64,000 nucleotides of DNA from Siniperca chuatsi. Lineage: Eukaryota > Chordata > Actinopteri > Centrarchiformes > Sinipercidae. The position numbers and the translations under genes were made by a program. The DNA is taken from positions 14,489,001 through 14,553,000 of the forward strand of contig NC_058047.1 of assembly GCF_020085105.1 (NCBI RefSeq), in the 5' to 3' direction. Under the pieces are notes generated by a model. That model did not search any database, was not told the DNA's origin, and saw nothing but the letters and a program-made list of their open reading frames with translations. Shown in pieces: positions 24,001 to 43,439 of the stretch (position 1 is its first letter; each line of letters opens with the position of its first letter).

Positions 24001-26050
24001 TTTAACCCAAACTATGACTTTCTTCTTTTGTAAGGCTTGTTGGAATCATACAAATAGGGCACACACTTAACAATCTCTCCTCAAAGCATTCATGGTGTTG
24101 CACTCATTTGTACAAACGAAAGGTGGGAAGTAGTTGAGTGAATAAACCTCTGCACACCTGACCAATCCCTGCATGAATTGTCTGTTTTGGAAAGTTAAAA
24201 AAATTGGTTTCCTTCTATCCATGTTAAACAATCCAACAAGCACCTTTTTAAAATCATACTGAGGCCTTTACAATGATACATTTTTGTTGAGACTGTGTCC
24301 GGAGGTGTTGATTCAACTCTTTGGTAATTTCTGAGGCTGTAGCTTGGGGTGTTATTCAACTGGATTGTATTATATTGTATATATTCAATATACTATGAAT
24401 ACCAGATCTTGCAACATGGTCCCTCACTAACATTGTATTAACATCCCACCTGGTTGAGCAGTTCTGCAGTTTCAAATCAGGGACCACAGACTGGAAAATA
24501 TGTTCTGGAGGCCAGGAACCTCAGCACATTTTTAAATAACCGCTGAGTCATTGGTTTTGATCAATAATCCGTCAACCCTCGACAGATATATTGTGTCTTT
24601 TTTGCTATGTGGTAATAAAAGTGTTCCTTACTGTCTCAATTGTCAAATAGGTGTCCTCCTTCCTTCCTTAATGTATTTCATCTTTTACAGGACACCGTCT
24701 TGTGCTTCTTATAGCCTTCCTTTCTGACAATGTTAAGTAGCACACAAAAACTTGATTGAAAGTGCCGGTAAAAGAGAAGTGAGTCATCATACTTGGGTAC
24801 TGGCCTCAGTTTAGCCTTCAAATGTCAATGTACTTCCACTGTTATTCAGTTTGGCTGCTTGCAGGATAATACCAAGTGATCAGGAGGGATTTCGCCAAAT
24901 ACTTTCCTTGACATTTCAGTGTTTTTGAACTGGCACCTGTTACCTGCATAGTCAAGGCAGCTCTCAAATAAACTAAACTCACATTTAAAATTCAATCATA
25001 TAATCCGCCTTTAGAATGAGTCAGCATATTCTGCTAGCCTTACTTTAATAACAGCAGAGGTAATTTCAGGAATAAATGCTCCTGGGAGCCATTATACCCT
25101 CTTGGCATGGGTAAATGTAATGAGACAAGTGGGCTTTCAACTTTGCTGGAGACTGCCAGACAGACAGATAACTTTCAAGCTCAAGATTAGATTGTTATAT
25201 CTTGTACGATGAGGAATGAAGATGCAAGGTTGGCATGTCTCAAGGGGGAAAATCCCCATTTTAAAATACAACCAGGCACCCATGGTCTGTGAGACAGATA
25301 ACACGATGCACAGCTTTTGTTGGACAGGAGTCGAGACAGAAACCATCAGGAGAAAATTGTCTCTTTTCCTTTTTGGAAATTTGTTGTATTGTTATGAGCT
25401 AATGTCGATGTTGACTGTTGGCCAGCATATGAACATGTGAGCAACAACCACAAAAACCAGAAGGACAAACTTAGAGACGAGAAAGATGAGCTCCACCCTC
25501 AGCCTCCACCCTCAGCCTCCCTGACTTGCTCTGAGCATTTCAGATGCTCCATTATATTAACTGCTGTCACCTGCCTGTATTTATTCATTTTTAAATGTTA
25601 TGGTGTCACTGTGTATATTAACTATTGCTAAGTGAATTTATTTTTTTTTCTTAGAAATACATAAATCAATTTGAAGACCTTTCAGTCAAAATATCACTAG
25701 ATCAATAAATCCTCCGAAAGGAACGTTATTTAGTAATTAGCATGATGGTGTTTAAAAGTAATTTCTAATGCTCCAGAAAATGACATCAAAATAGACATGA
25801 TGAATAGGTTGGTCAGAGCACAGCTGCTGCTTTTATTTTGATATGTCTGTGAGGCAGAAACATTCATCAAGACAATCCATTTTCCACCCCTGAAATAACA
25901 GACGAGTAATATATTTATCTATGAAGAAAATTCAATTTTAACAGCAGCAGAAAACTTTGGACACAATAAACAACATAACACACTGGTAAACATTTATATA
26001 TATACAAAACTGTATGTGAAGACAGTTTACCTAAACACATTTACAAAGAC
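21100..26050. other. Intergenic, no gene seen
   Basis: About 5 kb of AT-rich DNA, unique-looking except for a Tc1-like end near 23463 (GGGGGTGGACAAAATACCAG, inverted relative to 10433). The stretch 22080-22210 is less AT-rich and could be a conserved non-coding element, though that cannot be judged from one sequence. Confidence 0.4.
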
Positions 26051-26059
26051 AGCTTTGTA

Positions 26060-26420
26060 GGACAATTGCAGTGCAGCATTCAGTTTTTATGCACCATACA
26101 TCTGGAACAAACTCCCAGAAAACTGCAGGTCTGCTGCAACTGTGTTCTTTTAAACCAAGGCTGAAGACTGCCGCTGCCTTCTATTAAATCAAATTTGAGG
26201 TTTTTGATTCATTTCTTACACTGCACTGTAACTTTTACTCTCCTGTTTTATCATATTTTTATTTTCTATTTACCTTTTTTTAATTGTATTGACATGTCTT
26301 GTAATATTGCCTTATGTTGCATTTACATTTTGTCTTGATGCCTTTTATGTTTTATGTAAACTTTGTGCACTTTGAATTGCCTTGTTATTGAAACGTGCTA
26401 TACAAATAAACTTGCCTCTT
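26060..26420 (+). mobile_element. LINE 3' end fragment
   Basis: The plus strand reads as the last residues of a LINE ORF2 (APYIWNKLPENCRSAATVFF then a stop, then TKAEDCRC). An AT-rich 3' UTR follows, ending CACTTTGAATTGCCTTGTTA and CGTGCTATACAAATAAACTT. Both are hallmarks of fish LINE tails. The rest of the element is absent (5' truncation). It belongs to a different family from the LINE at 4970. Confidence 0.75.
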
Positions 26421-26429
26421 CAGCCTTGA

Positions 26430-33137
<6,708 letters not shown>

Positions 33138-33142
33138 TATAT

Positions 33143-33540
33143 TGTCACAGCCTGTCATGTCCTCACCAGCCGGTAATCACTCACACCTGTCATTAATCAC
33201 ACACCTGCATTTCATCAGCACTCCACTCCACTATAAAAACCTCAGCCCACACCTCAGTCAGTGTCCGGTCTCATTAGAAATAGGACAGATCTCTGCATCC
33301 AACCTATTGTACGTTACAGACTCCTACCTCGCTTCATCAAGACGTCCTCCTGGTCCCTGAGCTCCAGATCCCGGTCCCGTGCTTCTCCAATCTCCCGTGT
33401 GTGTTTTCTACAGTGCCAGATCTCCAGTTCCGTTAACCAAAGGACAGTATCAGTATCATTTCCACACTGTCAGTTCGCATCGTGTACAATAAAATCCTTC
33501 TGTCTCCTCTCGGTGTCTCCGGCCTGCTCTGTCCGTAACA
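33143..33540 (+). mobile_element. Solo LTR of an LTR retrotransposon, 398 bp
   Basis: Starts TGTCACAG and ends CCGTAACA. It is flanked by the direct repeat TATAT at 33138-33142 and 33541-33545, a 5 bp target-site duplication. Inside are a TATA-like CTATAAAAAC at about 33231 and a polyadenylation signal AATAAAA near 33488, in the order expected for an LTR on the plus strand. No internal gag or pol is present, so LTR-LTR recombination probably removed it. Composition is distinctly more GC-rich than the flanks. A Gypsy-type origin is a guess from the duplication length. Confidence 0.85.
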
Positions 33541-34199
33541 TATATCAAGTTAAACAGTGAATAAATGGCATAATAACAATATAATGAATACTCAAAACGA
33601 AACTCACGGTCTTCAATGACGCACATTCCAAAATTGTCATGAAGGAAACTTCAACAAGTCTGAGGCAATTAAGCATCATCCGCTGCCAATCGAGATCACA
33701 AATATTCTCCCTGCAGTTCACAAAGTGAAATCGCAACAGAAAGAGATCTTAATTTGAATTATTTTGCTGCTTAACAGAGAAGACTGCAGGACCTATGCTT
33801 TTACTCTGCCGTTTGCGCCTTGAAACTGATCCGCTCTCGCGTGATCGCCAAACAGGCCAAGCCCCCGCAATTCAATTCAATGACAACATTATAGCTGTAC
33901 AGCCCATATAATAAAAGAACACAAACTGAACATGGGCTTTTTTACAAGGCTTGACTATGGCCTTGTACATCCTCAGACTTCCTATTAAAAGCATAATGTC
34001 CATGCAAGGGGATGGTTGATATGTCTGTTTCAGTAAATTGTCACTGTGCTTGAGGTCAAAGCAACCCTGCCTCCCACACACATGCTCATACACACACAAA
34101 CATTGGACTCAGGATCTTAGTACATCTGTATAACCTGCATTAAATTTTACCATATTTGCACATAGTTTGTTTTCTTTCAGGAATGTTGTCTTTAAGAAT

Positions 34200-34270
34200 T
34201 GTTTATGTGTAGTGCAGCAAAGTGGCTCAGTGGTGCTGTCACTTAACAGCAAGAAGGTCTTGTCCACGTG
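34200..34270 (+). repeat. Degenerate dispersed repeat fragment
   Basis: GTGGCTCAGTGGTGCTGTCA followed by ACAGCAAGAAGGTC resembles the head of a common fish repeat with tRNA-promoter-like phrasing. It is too degenerate to be a functional tRNA or SINE. Confidence 0.4.
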
Positions 34271-34674
34271 TGATAATCTGGCAATCTGTCCAGAGTACTT
34301 GTTTTCTGCTCAGTGGGTAAAAGCCTCAGTATGCTTCAAACAAGGGGCTTGTTGGATTGTCCAACAGTGACTGGAACCTTTCCGACGGTGGGAACGGGTG
34401 GTCTGCGTCCAACAGTTTTTATGCAACCATTGGCCAGGTGTGTGTTGGTGTGAAAGTAAAGCAGGGTTTGAACTTTGATGTAACAAGCTCTCTTTTTTTG
34501 CATTTTTCACACAACTTCCGTCAATTTTCATGTGTGCTACTGAGTGCAACACCATGAATGCCTTTGAGGAGAGACTGAAGAGACCCCATTTGTGCAATTC
34601 ATCGTGACTCATCCATCTCTATTTCAGCAGGCTTTCCAATCCTTCAAGTGCCATTTGGAACAGGTATAAACATT

Positions 34675-34980
34675 TTTGGGTAACGCTTTAAATTACAGTG
34701 TAATTACTCCGGAGTTAAGGTGTAATCTTTTGTACTAACAGTGTACCAGTACAGTACATACAATTACATATTTGTAGGTACTGGGGAACAAGATGTGAAG
34801 CTATGGAATAAGGGGGTAACAGTTTGGGATCTTACAAAGAACGTATACTATAGTTATTCTTTAACTACTGGGTACCTATTCTATTATTACAGGGTATGTA
34901 TGACCTACTGAGAAATAATCTAGACGTTTGGGAGAAACTTAGAGGGAATTCATACTGTAGTTATTGTTAACTTTTGCGGA
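34675..34980 (+). repeat. Probable dispersed repeat starting GGGTAACGCTTTAAATTACA
   Basis: The opening phrase is typical of a teleost non-autonomous DNA element. Much of the remainder is diverged and the right end is not defined. Confidence 0.4.
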
Positions 34981-35289
34981 TGTACATTTGCATTCGTATT
35001 GCAGACTGTTCTTTCAGAGCTGAGTTTACAACACGCACTTTTCAAAGATCTGCCCACACAGTTGCGAGCTTGCGAGTAACGTGATTTCTGGCGGCGCTGT
35101 CTCACAGCTCGGTCTGAAACTCTGAAACACACGTCTGAAAAAAAAAATGTAATTATTGCCCCGCGGTTGTATGCCAGAAATTCAGAATGAGGCATGAAGT
35201 GAAAGGCAGAAAGACGAAATGGAGGAAAGCCCGTACTGTGCTAGTTATTGTTTACTCTCTGTTTTGTCGCAGTCAACTAGTGTGAAATC

Positions 35290-35720
35290 TGGAATCGCCC
35301 AATTCATTCTTAGATTATGGCTAAAACATATTTTGAGGTCACAATGACCTTTGACCTTTGAGTCAAGAGTGTCACCTATTCAGTGTCAGACCAACTGTGA
35401 AATAGGGTCACAATCTCCCCTTCTTTTCCTGAGTTATGGTATAAATAATACCCAGGACATTATGATGTCACAGTGAAGTTGACCTTTGACCTTTTGGGTA
35501 AAAAATGTCATCACTTCATCGTTGTATCCTATTAAACATCTATGTGAAATTTCATCATAAATACTGCATCAACTCTTGAGTTATGGCCAAAAACGTGTTT
35601 TATGAGGTCACAGTGACCTTGACCTTTGACAACCAAAGTGTGGTTTGTGCCAAATCTGAAGAAATTCCCTCAAGGCGTTCCTGAGATATCGCGTTCATGA
35701 GAATGGGATGGACGGCTAAA
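35290..35720 (+). repeat. Fish dispersed repeat with GTGACCTTGACCTTTGAC units
   Basis: GAGGTCAC(A/G)(A/G)TGACC(T)TTGACCTTTG occurs at about 35336, 35475 and 35604. The element closes with CCTCAAGGCGTTCCTGAGAT and GAATGGGATGGACGG. Recognised as a widespread teleost repeat with internal reiteration. The AGGTCA-like half sites are a property of the repeat, not evidence of a nuclear-receptor element. Confidence 0.7.
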
Positions 35721-36783
35721 AAGCTGGGATCTTGGAGGCAGGCCATTTGGGCTTAACCTATTGTTTGGTGTCTGCTGAAGTACAGTCCAATCACATGTTG
35801 TATTTACCGGGTTAGGTGGGATAGACAGACTGCTCCGCCAATGACTGACAAGCACAGGATACGCGAACAGGATGCACGGTTCTCTGTGCTGTCTGGCTGT
35901 CCCCGAGCAGTGCCAGTGGCAGGCATGGATGTCGAAAAAAATCTGCAGTAGATAACCAGTTAACTAGTTAACTAGTGCCTGCCACAGGTCTGTGCTAAGT
36001 ACTCCTGCTTTCTCATAAAGTTACTATATTTTATTGTGGACTCGTGTCTTGTAATGTGCTACACTAAACAGACCGTTTCCTCCAGAATAAACTCAGATAA
36101 TTCATAGGATTATCATGTGATTCTTGATATTGGCTTAATTAGCTGCATTATTTCATCTGAAAACATCCTGCATCCTGCCGTACACCACAGCGGGTAGACT
36201 TGAGACATCAGGCTTCACATCACATTCACTGTGGGGAAGATGAAAACTGACTGACAGTCATTAGGAGGTGGTGATGAAAAAGACTTTAGGCTCTAGTATA
36301 ATGGATAGATGAGACAGAAATCTGAAATGATTTCCTTCAAGGTAAATGGATGAAATGGAACATGTCGTGAATCATCTGATAAGCAGTGCTAATCCTCTAA
36401 AGACAAAACATCTTCTTGGCTAGATAGCCAGTGCGGTTTGGCTGCAAGAGTGTATCTGTGTGTAAGTGTGAGTCTGTTAACTGGTGTGTGTGGTTGTTTG
36501 GTTACTTATGTCTGTGTGGATGTGTGTGGGTGAGCTTTTGCCACCTTTCTAGTCTCCCTCACTTATTTTCTCACTTATATGCTGATTTTTACATTTTCAG
36601 GATGTTGTTGTTGTTGCTGATCAGACAGAGCAGCTCACCAAGCAGACACTCTTCCTGTCTTCCCACACTTTCACTTACCCTTTCCAGAAGTCCACAGGGT
36701 GTTGGAGAGTTGTGTACATTTTATATTTCTTTTACCAGCACTTCCATTTATTAATTTGCTGCTTGTAGGATTCTGTCGTGGCT
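35721..36783. other. Intergenic, no gene seen
   Basis: Unique-looking DNA with a TGTGTG-rich patch near 36455-36530. The 107-codon plus-strand ORF there is low-complexity and is not supported as a gene. Confidence 0.4.
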
Positions 36784-37050
36784 AGAGCTGAAATGATTAG
36801 TCAATTAACAGAAAAATAATCTGCAACTATTTTGATAATCAATTAAACGTTATTTAATTTTTGTAAGCAAAATGCAAAGTTCCAACTTTTAAATTGTCAG
36901 GATTTGTTGTTTTTCTTTGTCTTATGTAAATGGGATATCTTTAGCTTTTCGATTGTTGGTCAGACAAAAAAAGCAATTTGACATCATCACCTTGGGCTTT
37001 AGGAAATTGTAATAGGCATTTTTCACAATTTTCTGACAAACTGTCATGGT
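36784..37050 (+). repeat. Fish dispersed repeat (GGGCTGCAATTAA family), copy 2
   Basis: Same family as 13293-13509, reading the element from its other end: AGAGCTGAAATGATTAGTCA, CTTGGGCTTTAGGAAATTGT, and TTTTCTGACA at the right. Confidence 0.6.
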
Positions 37051-38560
37051 GCCCTTGTGGCCTTTGTGTGAATATTGCCAGAAAATTAAATTTTGAACTG
37101 CTCTGTTTAGAGTTGAGTATGTACAAACATCTTTGCTTAGAGGAACAAACATCATTCATGAGTGCTGGTTGAAGTAGACGAAGATTGTTTGCTGCCTTGA
37201 GAGTATTTGTAAGTGAACAAAACAAGTAAAGAGACAAGTGACGATCACCAGGACATCATCTTTGGCATGTGTAGTCAAGCAGCTGCATTTGATTTAGGAG
37301 TTTACATTTATTCATTATGCATATTCAAACTGTTATTGTAATATAATATTTTTGGAATATCAACACACTTTTTTGTATTATATTATCTATACTCTCAGCC
37401 CTACTTATACCTGGACTGTTGGCTCAGTTCACTCCATAGCCACCACCACCAGAAAAACAAAACAAAAACAGGCCTTCATGCTTGTTTGCAGCTAACCTTT
37501 AGCTTTTTTTATGTGACTTTAGTGCTGGGTAATAGAACAAAATTTATTGTGTAAGTATTTGATTAAATGGCTAAAAATAGAGCCACTGATCCATAAACCA
37601 CAAGCCATCACAGCTTTAGTGAAATTAAAGCCTCTCCATATATTTTAGATCTCATGACACAAATCTTACCCTGCTTTTACTGAGTTTCTCAAGAGAATTA
37701 CATTAGCACGGATTGTTTTAATTTACAGCTGCTGCTTAATTACCTCCTAAAGCCTGATCAGACAGAGCAGGCTGCAAAACGCAGCACACTGCCTTTTTTG
37801 TTGAAGCCTACAATAAAAAAAAAAGCAGTGCATTTTTTTATTGTTGCTAGGCAACCAGAATCACCTTTCCTTAGCCTAACCAACTGATTTTGCTGTGTAG
37901 TAAACTCACACATCTGTACCTTTTGGACAAATGGCCAAAATGGACAAGCGGAGGGCACTTGCCCTGGCTCTGAGGGTGAGAGGCTACTCCCAAAAAGGAG
38001 CTTTGCTTGGATGATGGTCGGTTCAAGGCTTATTTTTGTCTGGGACAGTTTGACAATCTGCTGTCAATCGTCGGGCCTAGCATCACAAAAATGACTAACT
38101 ACAGGGAGTCCGTTGGTCCTGCTGAGTGGCTGAGCATTTGTTTGCAGTAGGCACAAACATAAACCATGAACTGTATGCTATTTACCAGTCAACTATGAGT
38201 CCAGTTTAAATTAATGAAAACAACTTACCCACAATCTCAAGTGGCACACTAATTTGCCTCCAGGCCTGCTGTTTTCTGTTCAAATCATAGTAACTACGGT
38301 TGGTAAAATCATATTGCTTTTTTCAACTTGAGACGTTCGGAGCGCTCCTGCAAAAACATGAGGCGCCCAGGGCGCATTAACAGCACACAAAACACTTACT
38401 GCCTAAAGAAAACGACTGGAAAAAGATGCCTCTCGCAAAAAGCACGCTCTTTCGGATCACAGCTTAAACAAGCATCTCAGTGGCCAACAGTTTTTGTACT
38501 GAGCAGTCATATATAACCCATATCCATGTCACTTTGGTAGTAGAGCTGTGTAAAAATAGC
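37051..38560. other. Intergenic, no gene seen
   Basis: AT-rich DNA with poly-A runs near 37817. No supported gene. Confidence 0.4.
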
Positions 38561-38564
38561 ATGG

Positions 38565-38690
38565 ATGTTAGGGGTGGGTAATATGAACTACAATTTATAT
38601 CAGTTTTTTTTTTCTTTTTTTTACGGTGACGGTATTATATCATGGTATTACAAAAATAAAAGAAATACTCCACTCAAAACATGATTCTAC
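38565..38690 (+). repeat. Dispersed repeat fragment (GGGGTGGGTAATATGAAC)
   Basis: Opens with GGGGTGGGTAATATGAACTA and includes a T-rich run and ACGGTATTATATCATGGTAT. This resembles a common fish non-autonomous element whose consensus contains paired ATAT and GGTAT phrases. Confidence 0.45.
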
Positions 38691-41449
38691 CTCTTTTCAC
38701 TCTATACTGTAAGGGAACATATCTTAAGAAAAAATTATTAACAAAACAGATGTGTTCATTGGCTCCAAATTGGAATGAAAATGAGGTATTGGCCTACATG
38801 TGTTTTAGGAGGAGTAGTCTGCCCCATAATGTAGATTAATTAGTGAATGTAATGTGATTCATTCTCAGAGTTAGAGAAGTGGTAGGATTAGGCATCTCAA
38901 CAGCATTTATTTGGCAGAAAACCCAAAATACATTATATAAGTACAACAGTCAGTGTACCACGGGGCATGTCTATCAAGTACATTTACATACATACAGCGG
39001 CACTTGTGGTCTGTCTCTGTCACCATATTCGTCACACATTCGCAAACATATTACTGACGATTTTCAAGTAGCATCTCATATCTACTGTGGCGAATATGAT
39101 TGTATAAGTGAGTATACCCAATCTACATCACAGCCATCTAAGAAAAAAGAAATGTAATCTGCTGTTAGGTGAACACAACGCGGAACCAGTAAGTTTGAAA
39201 ACCAGCTGGGATATAACACTGGCAAGAGCAGAGGGGGTTTTCGTGTAACAACAAAGCCAGCTGAGCTAGCGTTGCAGTATGAAGTTCCACAAAAAGCAAA
39301 AAAACAGTTCCCACATCCAACCTACTACTCTGGTTATTTAATTGACTTCAAATAAGGCTTAACATTCATACAATTTCTCTTGACTGTCCCTCAATATTAC
39401 AACATTAGTCCAACATTGAGTACAATAGACACTAGCCACATTAGCCCCGCAACATGCTAATGCCAAGTTCAACAGGCTATCCTGCAAAATAAACAGAGAA
39501 GCAACATAAAAATGGCAAAACTTACAGCTTTGGTATCGATCCATCCTTGGGCTTCAGTTTTGAAGCGAAGCCTGCTTTGTAACTTACAGCAGTCAAAGCT
39601 AAAGCAGTCAGAAGTAAAATGGTTAACTTAGCGCACACATATAAGAGTTTTCCAGTTGTTTTGGGGAAATTTCCATCAAAAATAAAGTTAATCCACTGGG
39701 TCTTCACTTTCTCGGATGGTGGGATTAGATGAAGACGTTTTTGTTGGCTTTTGCAGCCAACAACAGAGAAATTGGCGTGCTTTGCTCGTAACATTACCTT
39801 CCACATCTTCGTGTAACCTGAGTTGGCGTTGGCGAGGAAAATAATAGTTACTGGATGTAACTACAGTTCTATGAGTATGTGCATAGCCCTCTACCTGCAT
39901 ATTATCGCAGCCACAGTAAAGCGCATTAGTTTTAATACGCTAAAACATTTATCACGGGAATGATGGTCCATTGACAAAATCCATGTCGTGGCAGAACGAC
40001 AAATATGTGTGTGTGATACTTGCAGCAAAAACAACCTTCTCAGCCCCATTCTGTGACTGTGATTTAATTTCCTGTTGTATGCTGTCCACACAGCCATTTG
40101 CACTCACTTCTCATTAGTATTGCCTCTCAGTTAGGAGTGAATCAGTGTGGGAAATTACACTTTGTTGTGTAGTACCAATACAATACGAATAAAGCAAAGT
40201 GAATAAGCTCAACAACAGGCAAAAGGAATAGCAATAAATGTACATTTAGGTAGACAGATATTTGGTCGCCACAGCTTGCACTTGGGTTATAAACTGATAA
40301 TTAGTTGATAACATTAATTTGTTGATATTGGCATTTAATGAGGTTTCTCTCTGTTCAAAGCTACATAAAACACTCGGAAAGCGCCCAGTGACATTTATTT
40401 TTCTTGCACTTTGGATTTATTCATTCAGTAAATTGTTTTGTTAATTAAAATGTTAAAGTTTAATCTCTCCCAGAATTTCCCCTACAGCTAAATAAACACA
40501 GGGGTCATTCTGTCTTAAATAACTGCAAACCCTAAAACAAATGAATGACTATGAATTAATGAATATTTCATTAGCTTACAAAAGCTGTTTCAGAGGTTTT
40601 TTCCATCACACCAAACAGAAAGTCTGGAAGAAAGGCAGAGAAGTTTTTTTGGGGTTTAAAATGCAAAGATATTTAATTACATATATCTCAAAATGTAATT
40701 TATCAGGGACTAAATGATAAAGTTGGCATTAATCTTCTTCTTGTCAACAAATATCACGACCAAGAGACCAAATCCAACAATGCATTAGTCCATCTTGCAG
40801 TACTTTCTGACATCCCCAGCCTGTCTCTGGCTCTTCAGCAGCATTTCTGGTAGACAAAAGTGGTTAGATACCATGTGGTATGGTGTAGCTTTTGATTTAT
40901 AATGCAGCGTTCTACAGTTGATAGCACCAGGGCAACACTAGACAGATGAATCGTATGTGATCAGGCTCAGTGTAGGATCACTTCATTCTTGGTTTTAGTC
41001 TTATGATGGGATTTATTGACAATAAGAAAAATATACAATATCACTAGCCTTTTATCTTTTATAGTAAAAACAATGGTTTTGGCCTTCAGTAGCCCATAAG
41101 TAAAACCTAATGGCACATAGGACATGACACTCATTTAGACACAAAATAAACAAACCATAGACATGTATCTGCTCCCCCTCCTGACACATACACACACCAT
41201 GTCACATAACTGGATGTTGATAAGAAACATTAACACCTACATCTGAGCTGCAGAGGTCACGACCCTGCTCCCTGCCTTCCCTTTAACATTTTTGCAGAAA
41301 ACTGAAGAGAAGCAAGATCTATAAGACAATATAGCGCGTCCTCAGAGGTTTTCTGAGAGAGATTTTTTATGAGGTTTTGAGGTTGATGAATCCTATCATT
41401 GAATGTGAGTGGCTGGTTAGTGTCTTGACACTACCATCCTCCCTCTTAA
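38691..41449. other. Intergenic, no gene seen
   Basis: About 2.7 kb of mixed composition. Overlapping minus-strand ORFs at 39522-40103 lack a family match and splice context. Nothing further is supported. Confidence 0.4.
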
Positions 41450-41954
41450 AGGTGGGGTATGCGATTGTAATCCAATACATGTCTTTTTGTCAAATTCATC
41501 GAATATCTCCTCACAGTACACTAGCTGTCCGTTCTGCGTGTGCGCTGAAAAAAAATCTGGTGTTTGTACACAGCCCTGGCTCTGTAAATGGGAAACAAAG
41601 TGGCTCGGACTGAGCCACACAACACTATTCCAGCCATGATTTGTGTGTCAGGTAACGTTAAATGACTTGCCCGCGGAAATTCGGCTTACTTTCTAGTTTG
41701 CCAAGATATGCTGTTGTTGTGATGTTAGCTATAGTAGCAGGAGAGTTGTGAGTATCGCTGTCTGGTGCTGGTTTGCTGACTCTGGGAAACCGTCTCGTCC
41801 TCTCTGGCTGTTAGCTTCGCAGCAGCAACTGTAGGGACAGTTTGCTAACCCACAATCTAGATGATGTTATATTACTTGCTGTGTGTCATTGTTCGCTCTA
41901 TATCATGGTATTTGTCATGGTATTGGATTTCTCCTGAATTGCATACCCCACCCC
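41450..41954. mobile_element. MITE-like element with 16 bp terminal inverted repeats
   Basis: The left end GGTGGGGTATGCGATT (41451-41466) is matched by the inverted right end (41937-41952) with one mismatch. The roughly 500 bp interior lacks a transposase, so it is non-autonomous. A clear target-site duplication is not visible. Confidence 0.75.
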
Positions 41955-42699
41955 AAGTGAGTCATTTTATATCAGCCCCCTCATGATAATGAGCAGGAAT
42001 AGTCACTGTGTAATCACCCACACAATTTCAAATAATTGCTGTACAATAACAGGCAGGATGATCATTGCGAAAAAAATTCTAGTTTCTGTTTCAACCTGAT
42101 TAAACTCTTCCAGTTTAGTTCGTCCTTGTGCCTCCCACTTTATTGCCTTAACCGAAACACTGCTGCAGGGTTTCAAGGATATTGTGTTCTGGCAGTTGTT
42201 TGTTTTGCTTTAGCAAGAACAATGAACCTCCAGTTGTTGCACTTCCAACTTCAAACATATATAGGAAAAACAGAAATGCATTTACTGCTGAGAAAATGTA
42301 ATTTATTACTAAATTCATTACCTACAAACTCCCATGTTGGTTGGTGTTATTGCTATTCATGCTCAGCAGTGATGTTTTCTTGTGGTGAGACCATATTAGT
42401 TATACTGAAAAACCCATTACATCTTGACGAAATCTGAATTATAGATGCAGAGTGGTCAATATATTATGTAAAACAAACAGAACTATCATTACTGAGAAAA
42501 AACCCAAGTCAATAGGCCATTTCAAAGATGAAAAAAGCACAGACCATAAATCAGCTGTTATGTGATCTGACTACTACTACTTCATGTGTTGGCCCCAATC
42601 TAAGTATACTGTATGTTTCTGCTGTATTATTAATTCATCAGTGCCATGTCCTTGAAGACTGAAGAATTTTGGAAGACTATTTAACCACAACCTCAGTAA

Positions 42700-42925
42700 T
42701 GCATTGATTTGTGGTTATCTTAGTCATTTGGTCAGTGAGTGTTTGCCCAACACACTGTTTTCTCTAGCGCCACCATCAGGTTAAAATGTCCAGAGTGAAA
42801 TAAAAAAGATATAATACGCATAATTACATTATTTGTTTGACATTAATGCTCCCAGAAGATGAACCCTTTCAACTTTGGAAACTAAGGGCTTTTTGCTATA
42901 GTGCCACCCTCAGGTGACAGAATTA
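42700..42925 (+). repeat. Fish dispersed repeat (TTTGGTGATC family), copy 3, diverged
   Basis: TCTCTAGCGCCACCATCAGG followed by TTAAAATGTCC, and later TAGTGCCACCCTCAGGTGAC, match internal blocks of the 46185 copy. This is the most degraded copy. Confidence 0.5.
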
Positions 42926-43256
42926 ACACTCATAATCTCATAATGTGATAGAGAGATTGCTATAAAAAACCTACTCAGTAAGAAGTACAGATCAGTTGCA
43001 CACAACACTCATTGACAGATTACATCTAAACATTTACATCAAATGCATGTATCAAATATATGAGTTACACACCCCTTCGCTCTATGGGAGACTACAACAT
43101 CCTACCTATTAATTATTCATTAAGATTCCTATTAGAGCCTCTGCACAAGCTACAAACAACCACACACAGTCAAATAGGCGACCTGACAATCAATTATGTG
43201 AAATTGGGGGATTTCTCATTTGTCCAAAGCTCTGACAGGCCCTGTCCATGGTGCTG

Positions 43257-43259
<3 letters not shown>

Positions 43260-43300
<41 letters not shown>

Positions 43301-43308
43301 TGTGTGGG
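43260..43308. repeat. TG microsatellite
   Basis: About 20 perfect TG units, then CTGTGTG. Confidence 0.95.
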
Positions 43309-43439
43309 GACAGCATGCAGTGACAAACTTCAGCAGCCCTGGCCATAATGTAATACCAACAAGTAGGCTACATTTAGGATAACAAGTTATATTACAGTTT
43401 AGCCTTTACAAGCAATATAACGACAACAACAATTGCACA

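Noticed and set aside
34200..34270. Possible tRNA gene or tRNA-derived SINE
   Set aside because: Only the phrase GTGGCTCAGTGG is tRNA-like; no cloverleaf pairing or proper B box can be made.
35336..35640. Nuclear-receptor response elements (repeated AGGTCA-like half sites)
   Set aside because: The half sites are part of a widespread dispersed repeat, so their presence is explained without regulatory function.
42036..42437. 133-codon plus-strand ORF
   Set aside because: Starts at a non-ATG codon in AT-rich DNA, has no domain resemblance and no splice context; compatible with chance.
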